Of a DNA stretch of 64,000 nt, positions 46,908 to 56,675 are shown in pieces. Below the pieces are notes generated by a model. That model did not search any database and was not told the origin of the DNA. It was given only the letters and a program-made list of their open reading frames with translations. The stretch comes from Carnobacteriaceae bacterium zg-84 (lineage in GTDB: Bacteria > Bacillota > Bacilli > Lactobacillales > Aerococcaceae). The stretch is from positions 1,568,864 to 1,632,863 of the forward strand of contig CP059430.1 of NCBI GenBank assembly GCA_013874835.1, in the 5' to 3' direction. A program made the position numbers and the translations under genes. Positions within the stretch are counted from its first letter, which is position 1, and every line of letters begins with the position of its first letter.

Positions 46908-47858
46908 CTATTGTTTTTCTACTTTTATCGTTGCTGTAATCGGCTGAGGATTACTAATTGTTACACCAATAGGCACTAATACTGTTGCTTCTAATGTTTT
47001 TGTTTCTGTTAAGTCACTAACATTTATAGTCGCAGAAATTCTCGTAATGTCTTTTAATTTATCGGCTGTTCCTAATAACGTCAACTCAGACACATTTTGA
47101 CTTTCAACGGTATACGTATAGCCTTCTCTTTGTCCTGCCAGTGTGATATCAACTGGTACTGTTTGTCCTTTTTTATAAATTGGTACAGTAATTGACACAT
47201 TTTTATCAACTTTTACATCTAAAATATTGCCATTTTTATCTTTAACAACAACAGACACATTATCTTGTGTAAATGTCTCTGTTTTTGTAGATGATACTGT
47301 AATCGTTGCTGTCACCGTATCTATTTTCAAAATCGTATCTTCACTTCCTGTAATGAATACAGTAGACGGCGATACTTCAACAGCTCCCATCACATAGCCA
47401 TCCGACACAATACTTTTATCGACCAAAGGCGTTACCGGAAATGTTTTTGTCATACGTTTACTCACAATAATATTTGATTCATAGGGTTGAATAGTCCCAA
47501 TAACACCATTCGGTAAATCTGTTAATTTATACCGAATAGTTGTACTCCCGTTTTCCACAGTGGCTAAATCTTCCGTTTCAACATTAATCGTTTGATTACT
47601 TAATTGAGAAAGAATATTTCGTGGACCTTCTAAAGAAACGACAACATGTTCCGGTAATCCAGAGATATATTTACTATTTGAAGAATCTTTAATACGAATT
47701 GGTACATTTGTAATAATTTTTTGTGTTGTGACACTCGCTGAACTATCAATATTTGTCGTTAAAGCATCATGTCTTGAATAAATAAAGCTAGCTAAAAGAA
47801 CAGATAGTAAAAAAGAAACGAATACCACAATATATTTATTTTTCAACCATTTTTCCAT
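46908..47858 (-). CDS. cdaR: CdaR, YbbR-domain regulator of CdaA
   Basis: 316 residues: one N-terminal membrane helix (about 8-28) then extracellular YbbR repeats, visible as recurring VPI/VPV-type strands ([37 protein letters not shown]). It would sit outside the membrane and modulate the cyclase. Starts 1 bp after cdaA. Confidence 0.9.
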   Translation of the reverse strand: MEKWLKNKYIVVFVSFLLSVLLASFIYSRHDALTTNIDSSASVTTQKIITNVPIRIKDSSNSKYISGLPEHVVVSLEGPRNILSQLSNQTINVETEDLATVENGSTTIRYKLTDLPNGVIGTIQPYESNIIVSKRMTKTFPVTPLVDKSIVSDGYVMGAVEVSPSTVFITGSEDTILKIDTVTATITVSSTKTETFTQDNVSVVVKDKNGNILDVKVDKNVSITVPIYKKGQTVPVDITLAGQREGYTYTVESQNVSELTLLGTADKLKDITRISATINVSDLTETKTLEATVLVPIGVTISNPQPITATIKVEKQ

Positions 47859-47859
47859 A

Positions 47860-48702
47860 CTAGTGTTCTCCCCCTTTTAAAAATTCCATTATTTTTTTAA
47901 GGAAGTGCCCTTTTGCACTAGCTATGCCAATTTGTTCATGATTCAAATGACTTTCTAAAATACGTCGTAATTCTTCTTTTGTCAAGTTCCGATGAATATC
48001 TTGATGATGTGTAACACTAATATGTCCCGTTTCTTCAGAAACAATAAGTGTTAGAGCATCACTCACTTCACTTAAGCCAATAGCTGCACGATGCCTTGTC
48101 CCTAATTCTTGTGGAATATTTGGATTTTCAGATAGTGGTAGCACACAACTTGCCGCAACAATTCGATTTTCTTTAATAATAACTGCTCCGTCGTGTAGTG
48201 GTGTATTTGGAATAAATAGATTGATTAACAGTTGACTAGAAATATGTGCATCTACGCTGACACCAGATTGAATATACGGATGTAATGAACTTTGTTTCTC
48301 AATACTAATTAACGCACCAATGCTCCGCTTAGCTAAATATTGTGTTGCTTCTTCTAGTGCATCAATCACATACAGCGTTTCTGACTGTGCATCTTGTTTT
48401 TTCTTTTTGAAAAAATTGTTTTGCCCCAGTTGTTCTAATGCTCGTCTGATTTCCGGTTGGAAAATAATCACAACTGTAATCACACCCCATGTAATGACTT
48501 GATCAATAATCCAACTCATCATCAAAAGATGTAATAAATTACTTACAAACTTAATTAAAACAATGACTAACACACCTTTTAAAACATTGATTGTTCGTGT
48601 GTTTTTAGAAAATGTAATTAACAAATAAATCAAATACGTCACAATAACAACATCAATGACATAAGATAAATTACTTAAAGATAATAAATTATTTATATCC
48701 AC
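47860..48702 (-). CDS. cdaA: Diadenylate cyclase CdaA
   Basis: 280 residues. GTG at 48702 (VDINNLLSLSN) is chosen because AAGGAG is 8 bp upstream; the ATG 42 bp earlier has no ribosome site. Three N-terminal helices precede the DAC domain with the catalytic DGA (TPLHDGAVII) and RHR (GTRHRAAIGLSE) motifs. It makes cyclic di-AMP from two ATP, controlling potassium and osmolyte balance. First gene of cdaA-cdaR-glmM-carboxypeptidase. Confidence 0.95.
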   Translation of the reverse strand: MDINNLLSLSNLSYVIDVVIVTYLIYLLITFSKNTRTINVLKGVLVIVLIKFVSNLLHLLMMSWIIDQVITWGVITVVIIFQPEIRRALEQLGQNNFFKKKKQDAQSETLYVIDALEEATQYLAKRSIGALISIEKQSSLHPYIQSGVSVDAHISSQLLINLFIPNTPLHDGAVIIKENRIVAASCVLPLSENPNIPQELGTRHRAAIGLSEVSDALTLIVSEETGHISVTHHQDIHRNLTKEELRRILESHLNHEQIGIASAKGHFLKKIMEFLKGGEH

Positions 48703-48835
48703 ACTCGCCACTCCTTGAAAAATATCATATACAGTATACCACATTTTAACCCAATCGTTGTAGAAATATTCATATTCAAGCTTTTAAACACTTATGACCA
48801 AGCTATTTTTATACAAATAAACCTACAAAAAACCA

Positions 48836-48872
48836 CTATGGTGCAGCACCACAAATTCGTGGTGTTGCACCA
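48836..48872. repeat. Isolated hairpin in the gap upstream of cdaA
   Basis: ATGGTGCAGCACCAC/GTGGTGTTGCACCAT forms a long stem with loop AAATTC. It resembles the size of ISL3 left-end hairpins, but the tip sequence GGCTCT is not present, so its origin is unclear. The surrounding stretch 48703-49012 has no gene. Confidence 0.4.
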
Positions 48873-49012
48873 TATTCACGATACACTCTGCTTTTATTTT
48901 TAACGAAAAACAAAATCATACGGATAATTTCTATTTACCAACACTATTTACTGTAAAACCCATCATTTAACAAAGAACCACATTTTCCTAGTACATCATA
49001 AAAAACAACGAG

Positions 49013-49072
49013 TACCATTCACTACCTATATGCTCACTATTTCTCTGTACCAAAATGATTCGGCATAAAGCC
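49013..49072 (+). repeat. Relic right end of an ISL3-family element
   Basis: 60 bp aligning without gaps to the last 60 bp of the intact element (2624-2683), roughly three quarters identical by eye; CTCACTATTTCTCT is perfectly kept and it ends in AGCC. No transposase sequence precedes it. Confidence 0.75.
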
Positions 49073-49078
49073 TACAAA

Positions 49079-49134
49079 CGAAAAGGTGTTGGTGACTTCC
49101 TTTTGGAAGCCACCAACACCAAATACTATAAGCC
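49079..49134 (-). repeat. Relic left end of an ISL3-type element, inverted
   Basis: Read on the minus strand it begins GGCTTATAGTATTTGGTG, as the intact left tip GGCTCTATAATAAATCGTG, and has a hairpin GGTGTTGGTGGCTTCC/GGAAGTCACCAACACC (49085-49120). The stem is longer than in the intact element. Confidence 0.65.
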
Positions 49135-49178
49135 AAAATAAACACAAAAAAAGACCTGTACGATTGCACAAGTCAAAA

Positions 49179-49250
49179 CTGGGGTAGCTGGATTCGAACC
49201 AACGAATGACGGAGTCAAAGTCCGTTGCCTTACCGCTTGGCTATACCCCA
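49179..49250 (-). tRNA. tRNA-Gln (UUG)
   Basis: 72 nt; acceptor TGGGGTA/TACCCCA; anticodon loop CTTTGAC; discriminator G. Substrate of the GatCAB pathway encoded at 14233-17426. Confidence 0.95.
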
Positions 49251-49270
49251 ATCATTATTGTATTGAAAAA

Positions 49271-49351
49271 TGGGGAGAGGCAGATTCGAACTGCCGAACC
49301 CTAAGGAGCGGATTTACAGTCCGCCGCGTTTAGCCACTTCGCTATCTCCCC
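49271..49351 (-). tRNA. tRNA-Tyr (GUA)
   Basis: 81 nt with long variable arm; acceptor GGGGAGA/TCTCCCC; anticodon loop CTGTAAA. Likely cotranscribed with tRNA-Gln. Confidence 0.95.
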
Positions 49352-49525
49352 GTTGCTCTCAAACACAATACTCGAATATTCTATACTATTTTTTTATACT
49401 TGGCAATACCTTTTTTTAAATTCATTTATTTTTAATAATAAATCTACTTTTGTCTTTATGTTTATCAATGAAGAACATTAGTATACCTTCTCGCATAAAT
49501 TAAACGGTATCTTTATTTCGTCTTT

Positions 49526-49870
49526 TTAAGATAAACCACTGGTATCTTTTAAAGATTGATATGCTTCATCATCAACCTGATCAATATACGCAATCCAATT
49601 ATCATCTTTTGATTGACTATTTAATAATTCTGGATGTTTTTCTAGTGCTTCATGCCATTTTAAAACATGTGCATTTAATGGCCCTGTCAATTCTGTCACA
49701 GCCTTAGATGCTTCAACACCCATAAAAGATTCTTCCGTACTAATGGTATCTTTACTTAAAAATTCTAAAAATGCGATGTCACCCAAATCATCTTGTCCTT
49801 TTTCAGATAAGCCAAACCAATAGTGTGTGTCTATTTTTTCTACCCAAAAACCATTTTCACTATATTTCAT
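49526..49870 (-). CDS. GcvH-like lipoyl-carrier protein
   Basis: 114 residues with the H-protein fold; the lipoylated lysine would be in MGVEASKAVTEL (EASKAV). No other glycine cleavage genes are near, so this is more likely a GcvH-like protein used in lipoate relay or stress signalling than part of glycine cleavage. It follows the ArsC/Spx-like gene by 9 bp, suggesting a shared transcript. AGGACTTTAAG precedes the ATG. Confidence 0.85.
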   Translation of the reverse strand: MKYSENGFWVEKIDTHYWFGLSEKGQDDLGDIAFLEFLSKDTISTEESFMGVEASKAVTELTGPLNAHVLKWHEALEKHPELLNSQSKDDNWIAYIDQVDDEAYQSLKDTSGLS

Positions 49871-49879
49871 CTTAAAGTC

Positions 49880-50233
49880 CTACTTTCCCCATGCTTCTTC
49901 TAACGTTACTTCTTTTGCACCAAACGAGAACAAAGCCCCCTCAATAATAACTGGGCGTTTAATCAACATACCGTCACTGACTAATAAATCAATTACTTCA
50001 TCAATTGATAAAGTATCTAATTTGTCTTTTAATCCAAGCGCTTTATATTTTTCACCTGATGTATTTAATACTTTTTTAACAGGCATTCCTTTTTCTTTTA
50101 ACACATACTCAAAAAACGCTCTATCCGGAGTTTCTTCTTTAATATTGTGTGTATGATACGTATACCCTTGGCTGTCCAACCATTTCAATGCACGTTTTGC
50201 CGTTGAACATGTTAAATGTGTGTAAACTTCCAT
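49880..50233 (-). CDS. ArsC/Spx/YffB-family protein with a CxxA active site
   Basis: 117 residues, thioredoxin-like ArsC fold. The N-terminal THLTCSTAKRALKWL aligns with CxTCKKAKKWL of the family, with the first cysteine kept and the second replaced by alanine; C9 is its only cysteine. LIKRPVII is the conserved RP motif. This rules out a CxxC disulfide switch but allows monothiol chemistry. Operon with the GcvH-like gene; mutL is directly upstream (27 bp). Confidence 0.83.
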   Translation of the reverse strand: MEVYTHLTCSTAKRALKWLDSQGYTYHTHNIKEETPDRAFFEYVLKEKGMPVKKVLNTSGEKYKALGLKDKLDTLSIDEVIDLLVSDGMLIKRPVIIEGALFSFGAKEVTLEEAWGK

Positions 50234-50260
50234 TTTTTCTCCTCTTTTCTTCTCTATCTC

Positions 50261-52105
50261 TTATCTATCTTGAATACGTTTAAACATTTTTTCTAAATCG
50301 GTATGACTTAAATGAATTAATACTGGTCTACCGTGCGGACAATTGTACGGATTGTCACATTTAGCTAAATCGACTAACAACGCTCTCGCTTGTTCCTCAT
50401 TTAAATAATAATTTGCTTTTATTGATTTTTTACAACTCATCATAATCGCTGTATCTTCTCTAAACTTAGCAATAGATACGTTCCCTTTTTCCAATAACAT
50501 CGCAATCAAGTCCCGAATGGTATCTTCAAGTTGCTCTTCTTTTATCCACATTGGATGCTCTTCTAAAATAAAACTTGTTTGCCCAAAAGGTTGGAGCGTA
50601 ATACCAACTTCTTCTAATACCAACTGTTTTTCTTTAATCATTAAATAATCATTCATTGGGTAATTTAACACTAACGGCATTAACATACCTTGCTTTTCTT
50701 GTCCCAATTCACCAATTTTTTCACGGTAATACTCATATTTAATACGCTCTTGTGCTGCATGTTGATCAATCATATACAGACCATCTTGATTTTCAGCAAA
50801 CAAATACGTCCCATGCATCTGCCCAAAATAATGCAATTCTGGAAAACGATTCTTACTCTCTAACGTTTTATAAGACGCTTGTGTTTCCTCAACCATTTCT
50901 ATATGAGTGGATTGAGAATTATCGACAAAAACGGGTAATTCGTCTTTTCCATTTTTTGAAATAGAAATACTATCATCTTGTACGTTGTCGTATGATACAT
51001 AAGGTATTTCTTGAACATCATCTACCGGTTTTTGCGTTTCTAGCATGAGTGGTGCAATATCAATATCCGTTTGCTCACTATCTTGTACAAATCGTTTTGG
51101 TATACTTGACGGAATACGTACTGTATCATTCATCACTTGACTAATAGCTTGCTTAATTAATAGCCCTAGCTCTTTTTCTTTACTAATTCTCACTTGTTGT
51201 TTCGTCGGGTGAACATTAACATCAACCAAAGCATAATCCATTGTAATATCTATAACAGAAATAGGGAATCTGCCTATCATTAATTTGGACTCATATCCTT
51301 CAATAATGGCATTGGAAATGGCATAATTTTTAATATATCTTCCATTGACAAAAATAGACATATAATTCCGATTAGATCGAGTGACTTCTGGTAAAGTCGT
51401 ATACCCTTTGACTTTAAAGTCCAAATCTTCTGCTTCAAAATATTTCATTTGTCTAGCTATTGTTGGACTATATACACCTGCAATCGTTTGTTGTAACTGT
51501 CCATTTCCAATCGTTTTTAACATTTGGTTCCCGTCACTTATCAATGTAAACGCAATATGTGGGTGACTAAGTGCTAAGCGATTGATTAAATCAGCAATAT
51601 GTGCTGTTTCCCGTTGTAGTGTTGCTACAAATTTTAATCGTGCTGGTGTATTAAAAAATAATTGTTCAACAGTAATACTTGTTCCTTTTCTGGAAGATGA
51701 GTACGTATGTTCAATGACTTCTCCTGCTTTTAACACCAAATGTGTCCCTGAATGTTCACCTGTTGACGTATCCAACGTAATATACGACACAGAAGCAATA
51801 CTTGGTAAAGCTTCTCCTCTGAAGCCTAATGTTTTAATACGAAATAAGTCCTCTTTTGTATAAAGTTTACTTGTTGCGTGCCGTTTAAACGCTAGTAAAG
51901 CATCTTCTTGTTCGATACCATCACCATTATCAATCACTTGTATCTTAGACAAACCACCTTCAGAAATATGCACGTCAATTTTTGTACTATTGGCATCAAT
52001 GGCATTTTCAATCAATTCCTTAACAACTGATGAGGGACGTTCGACAACTTCTCCCGCTGCAATCTGATTTGTGAGTAAAACAGATAATTCTTGAATTTTG
52101 CCCAT
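50261..52105 (-). CDS. mutL: DNA mismatch repair protein MutL
   Basis: 614 residues. GHKL ATPase: ELIENAIDANST, DNGDGI, GFRGEALPSIASV; the DNA-binding groove continues to about residue 330. The C-terminal dimer domain contains QHAAQERIKYEYY and the endonuclease DQHAxxERxxYE-type site, with CPHGRPVLI at the end. mutS is not adjacent in this window. It starts 15 bp after the NUDIX gene. Confidence 0.96.
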   Translation of the reverse strand: MGKIQELSVLLTNQIAAGEVVERPSSVVKELIENAIDANSTKIDVHISEGGLSKIQVIDNGDGIEQEDALLAFKRHATSKLYTKEDLFRIKTLGFRGEALPSIASVSYITLDTSTGEHSGTHLVLKAGEVIEHTYSSSRKGTSITVEQLFFNTPARLKFVATLQRETAHIADLINRLALSHPHIAFTLISDGNQMLKTIGNGQLQQTIAGVYSPTIARQMKYFEAEDLDFKVKGYTTLPEVTRSNRNYMSIFVNGRYIKNYAISNAIIEGYESKLMIGRFPISVIDITMDYALVDVNVHPTKQQVRISKEKELGLLIKQAISQVMNDTVRIPSSIPKRFVQDSEQTDIDIAPLMLETQKPVDDVQEIPYVSYDNVQDDSISISKNGKDELPVFVDNSQSTHIEMVEETQASYKTLESKNRFPELHYFGQMHGTYLFAENQDGLYMIDQHAAQERIKYEYYREKIGELGQEKQGMLMPLVLNYPMNDYLMIKEKQLVLEEVGITLQPFGQTSFILEEHPMWIKEEQLEDTIRDLIAMLLEKGNVSIAKFREDTAIMMSCKKSIKANYYLNEEQARALLVDLAKCDNPYNCPHGRPVLIHLSHTDLEKMFKRIQDR

Positions 52106-52120
52106 TATCTCACCTACTTT

Positions 52121-52555
52121 CTAATATAGTATATGTTCTCCATTCAATGTATAGTGGCACTCTGTTTTTTCCGATAAAAACAAAGGTAGCATATCTAAAA
52201 AACCTCTCGGCGTGTTTTCTAGTGTTAAATGCTCTAAATTCATCCAAGATACTTGTCCTTCTTGTTCATTTTGAACCAATTCACCTGAAAAAGAACTTGT
52301 TTTATAGCATAAAACAACTTGTAAATTTCCTTTTTTATCAACATAGTCTTTGACACCACATAATACGACATCAGAAATATCTAATCCTGTTTCTTCTTTG
52401 ACTTCTCTGACGACAGAATCGTGCATACTTTCAAACGGTTCCACGTGGCCTCCTGGAAACGCTAATCCAGTCCACGTTTTTACTCGATTTTGCACCAATA
52501 CTTGTTTCGTATGTGTATCTTGAATCATACACATATTTGTCAATATAACATTCAT
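52121..52555 (-). CDS. NUDIX hydrolase (8-oxo-dGTP diphosphatase-like)
   Basis: 144 residues; ATG 52555 (MNVILTNMCMIQD) follows AAGAGGTG. The NUDIX box GGHVEPFESMHDSVVREVKEETGLDI is complete (GX5EX7REUXEEXGU). Coupling to mutL, 15 bp downstream, favours a nucleotide-pool-sanitising role, which is an inference. Confidence 0.88.
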   Translation of the reverse strand: MNVILTNMCMIQDTHTKQVLVQNRVKTWTGLAFPGGHVEPFESMHDSVVREVKEETGLDISDVVLCGVKDYVDKKGNLQVVLCYKTSSFSGELVQNEQEGQVSWMNLEHLTLENTPRGFLDMLPLFLSEKTECHYTLNGEHILY

Positions 52556-52662
52556 CACAGCACCTCTTCTTATGCTATTAAGCATACCAAAAAAGACAAA
52601 AAAAGTCATACATCTCGCTTTTTTTATGGTAAAATATACACATATTATGAGGAGGCGGATAC

Positions 52663-53556
52663 ATGAAACGTTTAATTAGTTGTTATGCAAGTGATTTAAA
52701 AAATATTTCTAAAGAAGACTTAAAAATAGCCATATCTTCAAGCGAAGGAAGAACCATTTTAGCTGAAACGGTTGTAACCGCTGCACCTTTATTAGAAGGC
52801 GTCAGCAATACCGAAGTAATGGCAACTTTCGGTGCAGATTTAATTGTTTTAAACGAATTCGATGTCTACACACAATTTATAAATGGATTTTATCCTTGTG
52901 AAAATCCTATTGCAGAAATCAAGAAATTAACAGGTCGACCTATCGGAATTAACTTAGAACCCGTGGATGAAACATTAGATGTTTTGGACGAGAAAATCGT
53001 TATTGCGAAAGGGCGTAAAGCAAGCATTGATACGTTCAAAAAAGCAAATGAATTGGGTGTTGATTTTATTATGTTAACAGGAAATCCTTCAACTGCTGTT
53101 TCAATGGAAGCTATTAAAAAAGCTATTGTACTTGCCAAAGACCATTTTAACGGTTTGATTTTCGCAGGAAAAATGCATGGTGCAGGATTATCGGAAAACA
53201 TTATTGATGTAGATATGCTAACAGCATTTATTCATGCTGGAGCAGACGGTATTTTAATTCCAAGTGTTTCAACAGTTCCATTTGTCACAGAATCATTGGC
53301 ATTTGCCGCAAGTCAAGAAATCAAAAAACTAGGTGGCTTGGTTATGTCCACCATTGGAACTAGTCAGGAAAGTGCCGACGAACAAACGATACGTTCATTC
53401 GGTTTAAGCAACAAACGTATTGGAGCAGATATTCATCATATTGGCGATGGAGGATATGGTCGTATGCCATTGCCAGAGAACATTATGGCTTTAAGCATCG
53501 CTGTACGCGGTAAGCGTCATACTTACTTCAAAATGGCACAATCCGTTGTGAGATAA
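52663..53556 (+). CDS. Conserved TIM-barrel-like protein of unknown function
   Basis: 297 residues, soluble. Strand-ending motifs typical of a (beta/alpha)8 barrel recur: GADLIVLNEFD, RPIGINLEP, VDFIMLTGNPS, FAGKMHGAG, GADGILIPSVSTVPF. No HAD DxDxT motif is present, although similar proteins in databases may carry dehalogenase or phosphomutase names. AGGAGGCGG lies before the ATG; it is single, with a terminator after it. Enzymatic activity not assigned. Confidence 0.7.
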   Translation: MKRLISCYASDLKNISKEDLKIAISSSEGRTILAETVVTAAPLLEGVSNTEVMATFGADLIVLNEFDVYTQFINGFYPCENPIAEIKKLTGRPIGINLEPVDETLDVLDEKIVIAKGRKASIDTFKKANELGVDFIMLTGNPSTAVSMEAIKKAIVLAKDHFNGLIFAGKMHGAGLSENIIDVDMLTAFIHAGADGILIPSVSTVPFVTESLAFAASQEIKKLGGLVMSTIGTSQESADEQTIRSFGLSNKRIGADIHHIGDGGYGRMPLPENIMALSIAVRGKRHTYFKMAQSVVR

Positions 53557-53580
53557 TCACAGAATCATTGAAAAATGAAA

Positions 53581-53625
53581 AAATGGTGTTTTGACATTTT
53601 AAGGTGTCAAAACACCATTTTTATC
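53581..53625 (+). terminator. Terminator after the TIM-barrel-like gene
   Basis: 16-bp perfect stem AAATGGTGTTTTGACA (53581-53596 with 53605-53620) followed by TTTTATCC. Confidence 0.9.
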
Positions 53626-53680
53626 CTCCTTTTACACGACAAAATAAATATATCAATACTACCTCTTGTGTAGTATTTAG

Positions 53681-54334
53681 TTAATACGGCAAAGAATCTA
53701 ATGTAATCACTCTATCACAGGCTTTAGCAACCACCGAATCGTGCGTGACAATAATCACTGTTTTACCTAAATGATTTAGTTCTCTTAAAATAGTTAACAC
53801 ATCATCTCTATTTTCATCATCCAACGAGCCAGTAGGTTCATCGGCTAAAATAATCGTACTTGGTTTAATCATTGCCCTAGCAATCGCAACCCTTTGCTGT
53901 TCTCCACCAGAAATTTCAAAAATTTTCAAAGATTCATAATCTAGTAATCCAACTTTTTCTAAAGCTTCATGAATAATTTTTTTCTTTTCGTTTAAAGATA
54001 GTTTCACATATTTTAATGCCATCATCAAATTATGTTCTACTGTTAAGTAATCTACTAAAGCAAAATTTTGGAACAAATAAGAAATTTGTTCACGTATAAT
54101 TTGAGTAGCCTGTTTCGTATTTGGTTTTGGTGCTTTGTTCCCATTCAAAAAATAGGTGCCTGAATCTATCTCCTCAATCAATCCTATCATATTTAGTAAT
54201 GTTGTCTTTCCAGAACCACTTTTCCCAATAATAGCAACCATTTCTCCTTTTTGTATCTTTAAAGAAAATGAATCAAAAATTGTTTTATGTTTAAATGTCT
54301 TTGTTAAATGATTTAATTTTATCAATGTTGTCAT
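53681..54334 (-). CDS. ABC transporter ATP-binding protein (lactococcin-972/MacB type)
   Basis: 217 residues: Walker A GKSGSGKTT, Q-loop YLFQNFALVDYLTVEHN, signature ISGGEQQRVAIARA, Walker B TIILADEPTGSLD, H-loop VTHD. The LFQNFAL(V)xxxTV pattern is typical of ATPases next to bacteriocin-associated membrane proteins. It starts 1 bp after the permease gene. Confidence 0.9.
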   Translation of the reverse strand: MTTLIKLNHLTKTFKHKTIFDSFSLKIQKGEMVAIIGKSGSGKTTLLNMIGLIEEIDSGTYFLNGNKAPKPNTKQATQIIREQISYLFQNFALVDYLTVEHNLMMALKYVKLSLNEKKKIIHEALEKVGLLDYESLKIFEISGGEQQRVAIARAMIKPSTIILADEPTGSLDDENRDDVLTILRELNHLGKTVIIVTHDSVVAKACDRVITLDSLPY

Positions 54335-54335
54335 G

Positions 54336-56420
54336 TTATTCCTCTCCTTTCAACGCTAAAGTTAATGCTTTTCCCTCGCCTTTTTTAATCAATGATAAAA
54401 TCATCAATATATCTAATAAAACCAATACACTATAAACGAGTAAAGTAACAACGCTAAACGATAATAATATCAATTCAACAAAAGCAAATATATATATCAA
54501 GCCAAAATATATAAATTCTAATTTATATCTATCTATGAGTGTATATCCTAAAAGCCTAGATACTAAAATCTCTTTTTTCTTAGACATTAAAATAATAAGA
54601 AGAATAAAATAAGATGCTAAACTACTGACAACTATTGCTAAAAACGACCCTATTACCCAAACAAAAACAGAAGAACTAGAGATAGCCAATCTATCAGAAA
54701 AACCTGTTGTTAAAACATTGGCGAACTCGATTTGATTTAATTCAAGATGATGATGTTTAATTGCCTCTTGAATAGCTTGTTTATTTTTTTCATTGTCTAA
54801 AACTCTAATAGGATTACTAATAGCACTGTTCCCTAAAAATATACTCTCTTTATTCACATATTTATCTTGTAAACAAATCAAGATAGGATTCATCACAAAA
54901 CCATTGTTATACCTTTCCATTTCAATATTTTCTGAAAAAATTGGCTTTTTATTTTCTGGATAGTATATTATTTGAACTGGTAAATCTTTTAATTGTAAAT
55001 GAAGAAGAGATAATACTTTTTCTTCTTTTTGTTTTAGTATTTCTGGTACTAAAACACTAATACGTTGAGTAGTAAAAATATTTTCCTCATTTTCTATCGA
55101 AAAAGGTAGCCGCTTCATATAATGTTCATTGATTGTTCCTATATTTACGTATTCCCCTGTTTGATTGTCTAATTTTATACGACCCATTCTGATATATTCC
55201 GCATTAGCTGTTTTCTCTAATTCAACAAATAACTGACCTAGTTTCTCTCCTAATGTGTCATTCCCTTGTAATCTATCTTGAAATTCTGATGAAACAAAAG
55301 TATAGTTTGATAATGTCATGTATTGCTGTTGTTGTTCATACACCTGTCTAATTTGAATATCATGATAAAGTTGTTTTATATGAGAAACCATTGATGGCAA
55401 TAATGCTATTAAACCTATAAAAACAAAAAACTTCAAAAGATAACTAAATCGGATAGACAATTTAAAATGCAAGAAATTTTTCAATAAACGTGAAATACTT
55501 ATTTTTCTGATTAAGATAAATGATACTCCCGAAAGACACATACAACTAAACAATAAACAAAATTGCCAGCATAATAATGCTATAAAATGTTTGAAACTGC
55601 TATTTGGAATAAGTATAATTGCTATGGTTGATACCGTAAAAATATTCACAATAGAAAATAACACTACTCTTTTATTTAGCTCTAACCAAATATGAATTGA
55701 TTTCACACCAAGAAGTTTCATCATTCCAATTTCACGTAAACGAGAAATCGGATAGAAAACACTAACTAAACTAAATATCGCAAAAGCAATGACTAATAAA
55801 AAGGCTCCAATAATAAATAATGTCCCCTCATCATATCCTTTTTCATACAAAGGTTTCAACAAGCTATCTTTTGATACACCGAATACGTTGGCTAATTCCT
55901 GATAAATCATTTCTTTATCCGCTACTTTGCCTATAAATTGATACTCACCATCACTAGAAATCAATTTATGTTGTTGATAAAGATTATCTAGTGTTAATAG
56001 TTGCAATTTATCATCATTAAACAAGTCCCGAATGATTCCAATTTGATTTGACATATTTGTATCATAAGTAGCGATAATTTGATTGTTTTTGATTACTTTT
56101 TCACCGGACAACATATCAATATCTAATGCATTGAAATAGTCTTCACGAAAAACCCCTGATTTATACATCATATCCACATTATTTTCAAATACTATATCTG
56201 TTCTTAAAAAACTCACTTTATATGTCTGTGACAATTCTTCTAGTTTCTTTATCATTTCTTCAACATCGACTGATGAGTGATAGACGTGAAAAGCATTTGC
56301 ATCTACTCCATTAAATTGTTCATCCATTTTTCTATGGTCCATTGTTTGTTGGTGGAGCATAAACATTACACATAAAAAGATAGACATAACAAACAATAAG
56401 CTAGTTAGTATCTTCTTCAT
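54336..56420 (-). CDS. Bacteriocin-associated ABC permease (DUF1430/putative immunity type)
   Basis: 694 residues: one N-terminal helix, a 180-residue outer domain, three helices (about 200-315) including LREIGMMKLLGVKS, helix at 330, a second outer domain, and three C-terminal helices from about 580. This is the layout of the family found with lactococcin-972-type bacteriocins, related to MacB/FtsX permeases. No bacteriocin gene could be found in the 260 bp upstream or downstream of the pair, so it may protect against foreign peptides. Confidence 0.78.
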   Translation of the reverse strand: MKKILTSLLFVMSIFLCVMFMLHQQTMDHRKMDEQFNGVDANAFHVYHSSVDVEEMIKKLEELSQTYKVSFLRTDIVFENNVDMMYKSGVFREDYFNALDIDMLSGEKVIKNNQIIATYDTNMSNQIGIIRDLFNDDKLQLLTLDNLYQQHKLISSDGEYQFIGKVADKEMIYQELANVFGVSKDSLLKPLYEKGYDEGTLFIIGAFLLVIAFAIFSLVSVFYPISRLREIGMMKLLGVKSIHIWLELNKRVVLFSIVNIFTVSTIAIILIPNSSFKHFIALLCWQFCLLFSCMCLSGVSFILIRKISISRLLKNFLHFKLSIRFSYLLKFFVFIGLIALLPSMVSHIKQLYHDIQIRQVYEQQQQYMTLSNYTFVSSEFQDRLQGNDTLGEKLGQLFVELEKTANAEYIRMGRIKLDNQTGEYVNIGTINEHYMKRLPFSIENEENIFTTQRISVLVPEILKQKEEKVLSLLHLQLKDLPVQIIYYPENKKPIFSENIEMERYNNGFVMNPILICLQDKYVNKESIFLGNSAISNPIRVLDNEKNKQAIQEAIKHHHLELNQIEFANVLTTGFSDRLAISSSSVFVWVIGSFLAIVVSSLASYFILLIILMSKKKEILVSRLLGYTLIDRYKLEFIYFGLIYIFAFVELILLSFSVVTLLVYSVLVLLDILMILSLIKKGEGKALTLALKGEE

Positions 56421-56638
56421 TTTTATTCCTCCTTTTAAACCGACTTGTTATCATAGCAAAAGTATTTTAATGTTATCCAATATGTTATATGTATATATTA
56501 ACATTATATGTTAAATGTTGTAAAACGTTTATATAACAATCTATCATAAGATATAAGCCTACATCGTGTTAATCGTTTTCCCTACAATCACGTTATATTT
56601 GTTCTATTTAAAATAATGTCATAACAGCAATAACTAAA

Positions 56639-56675
56639 AAAGATAGTGACCTTTTAAACGGGTCACTATCTTTTT
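56639..56675 (-). terminator. Terminator after adhE
   Basis: Stem AGATAGTGACC (56641-56651)/GGTCACTATCT (56661-56671), T-rich on the minus strand. The gap 56421-56638 is AT-rich with several ATATGTTA repeats; no gene is seen. Confidence 0.8.
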
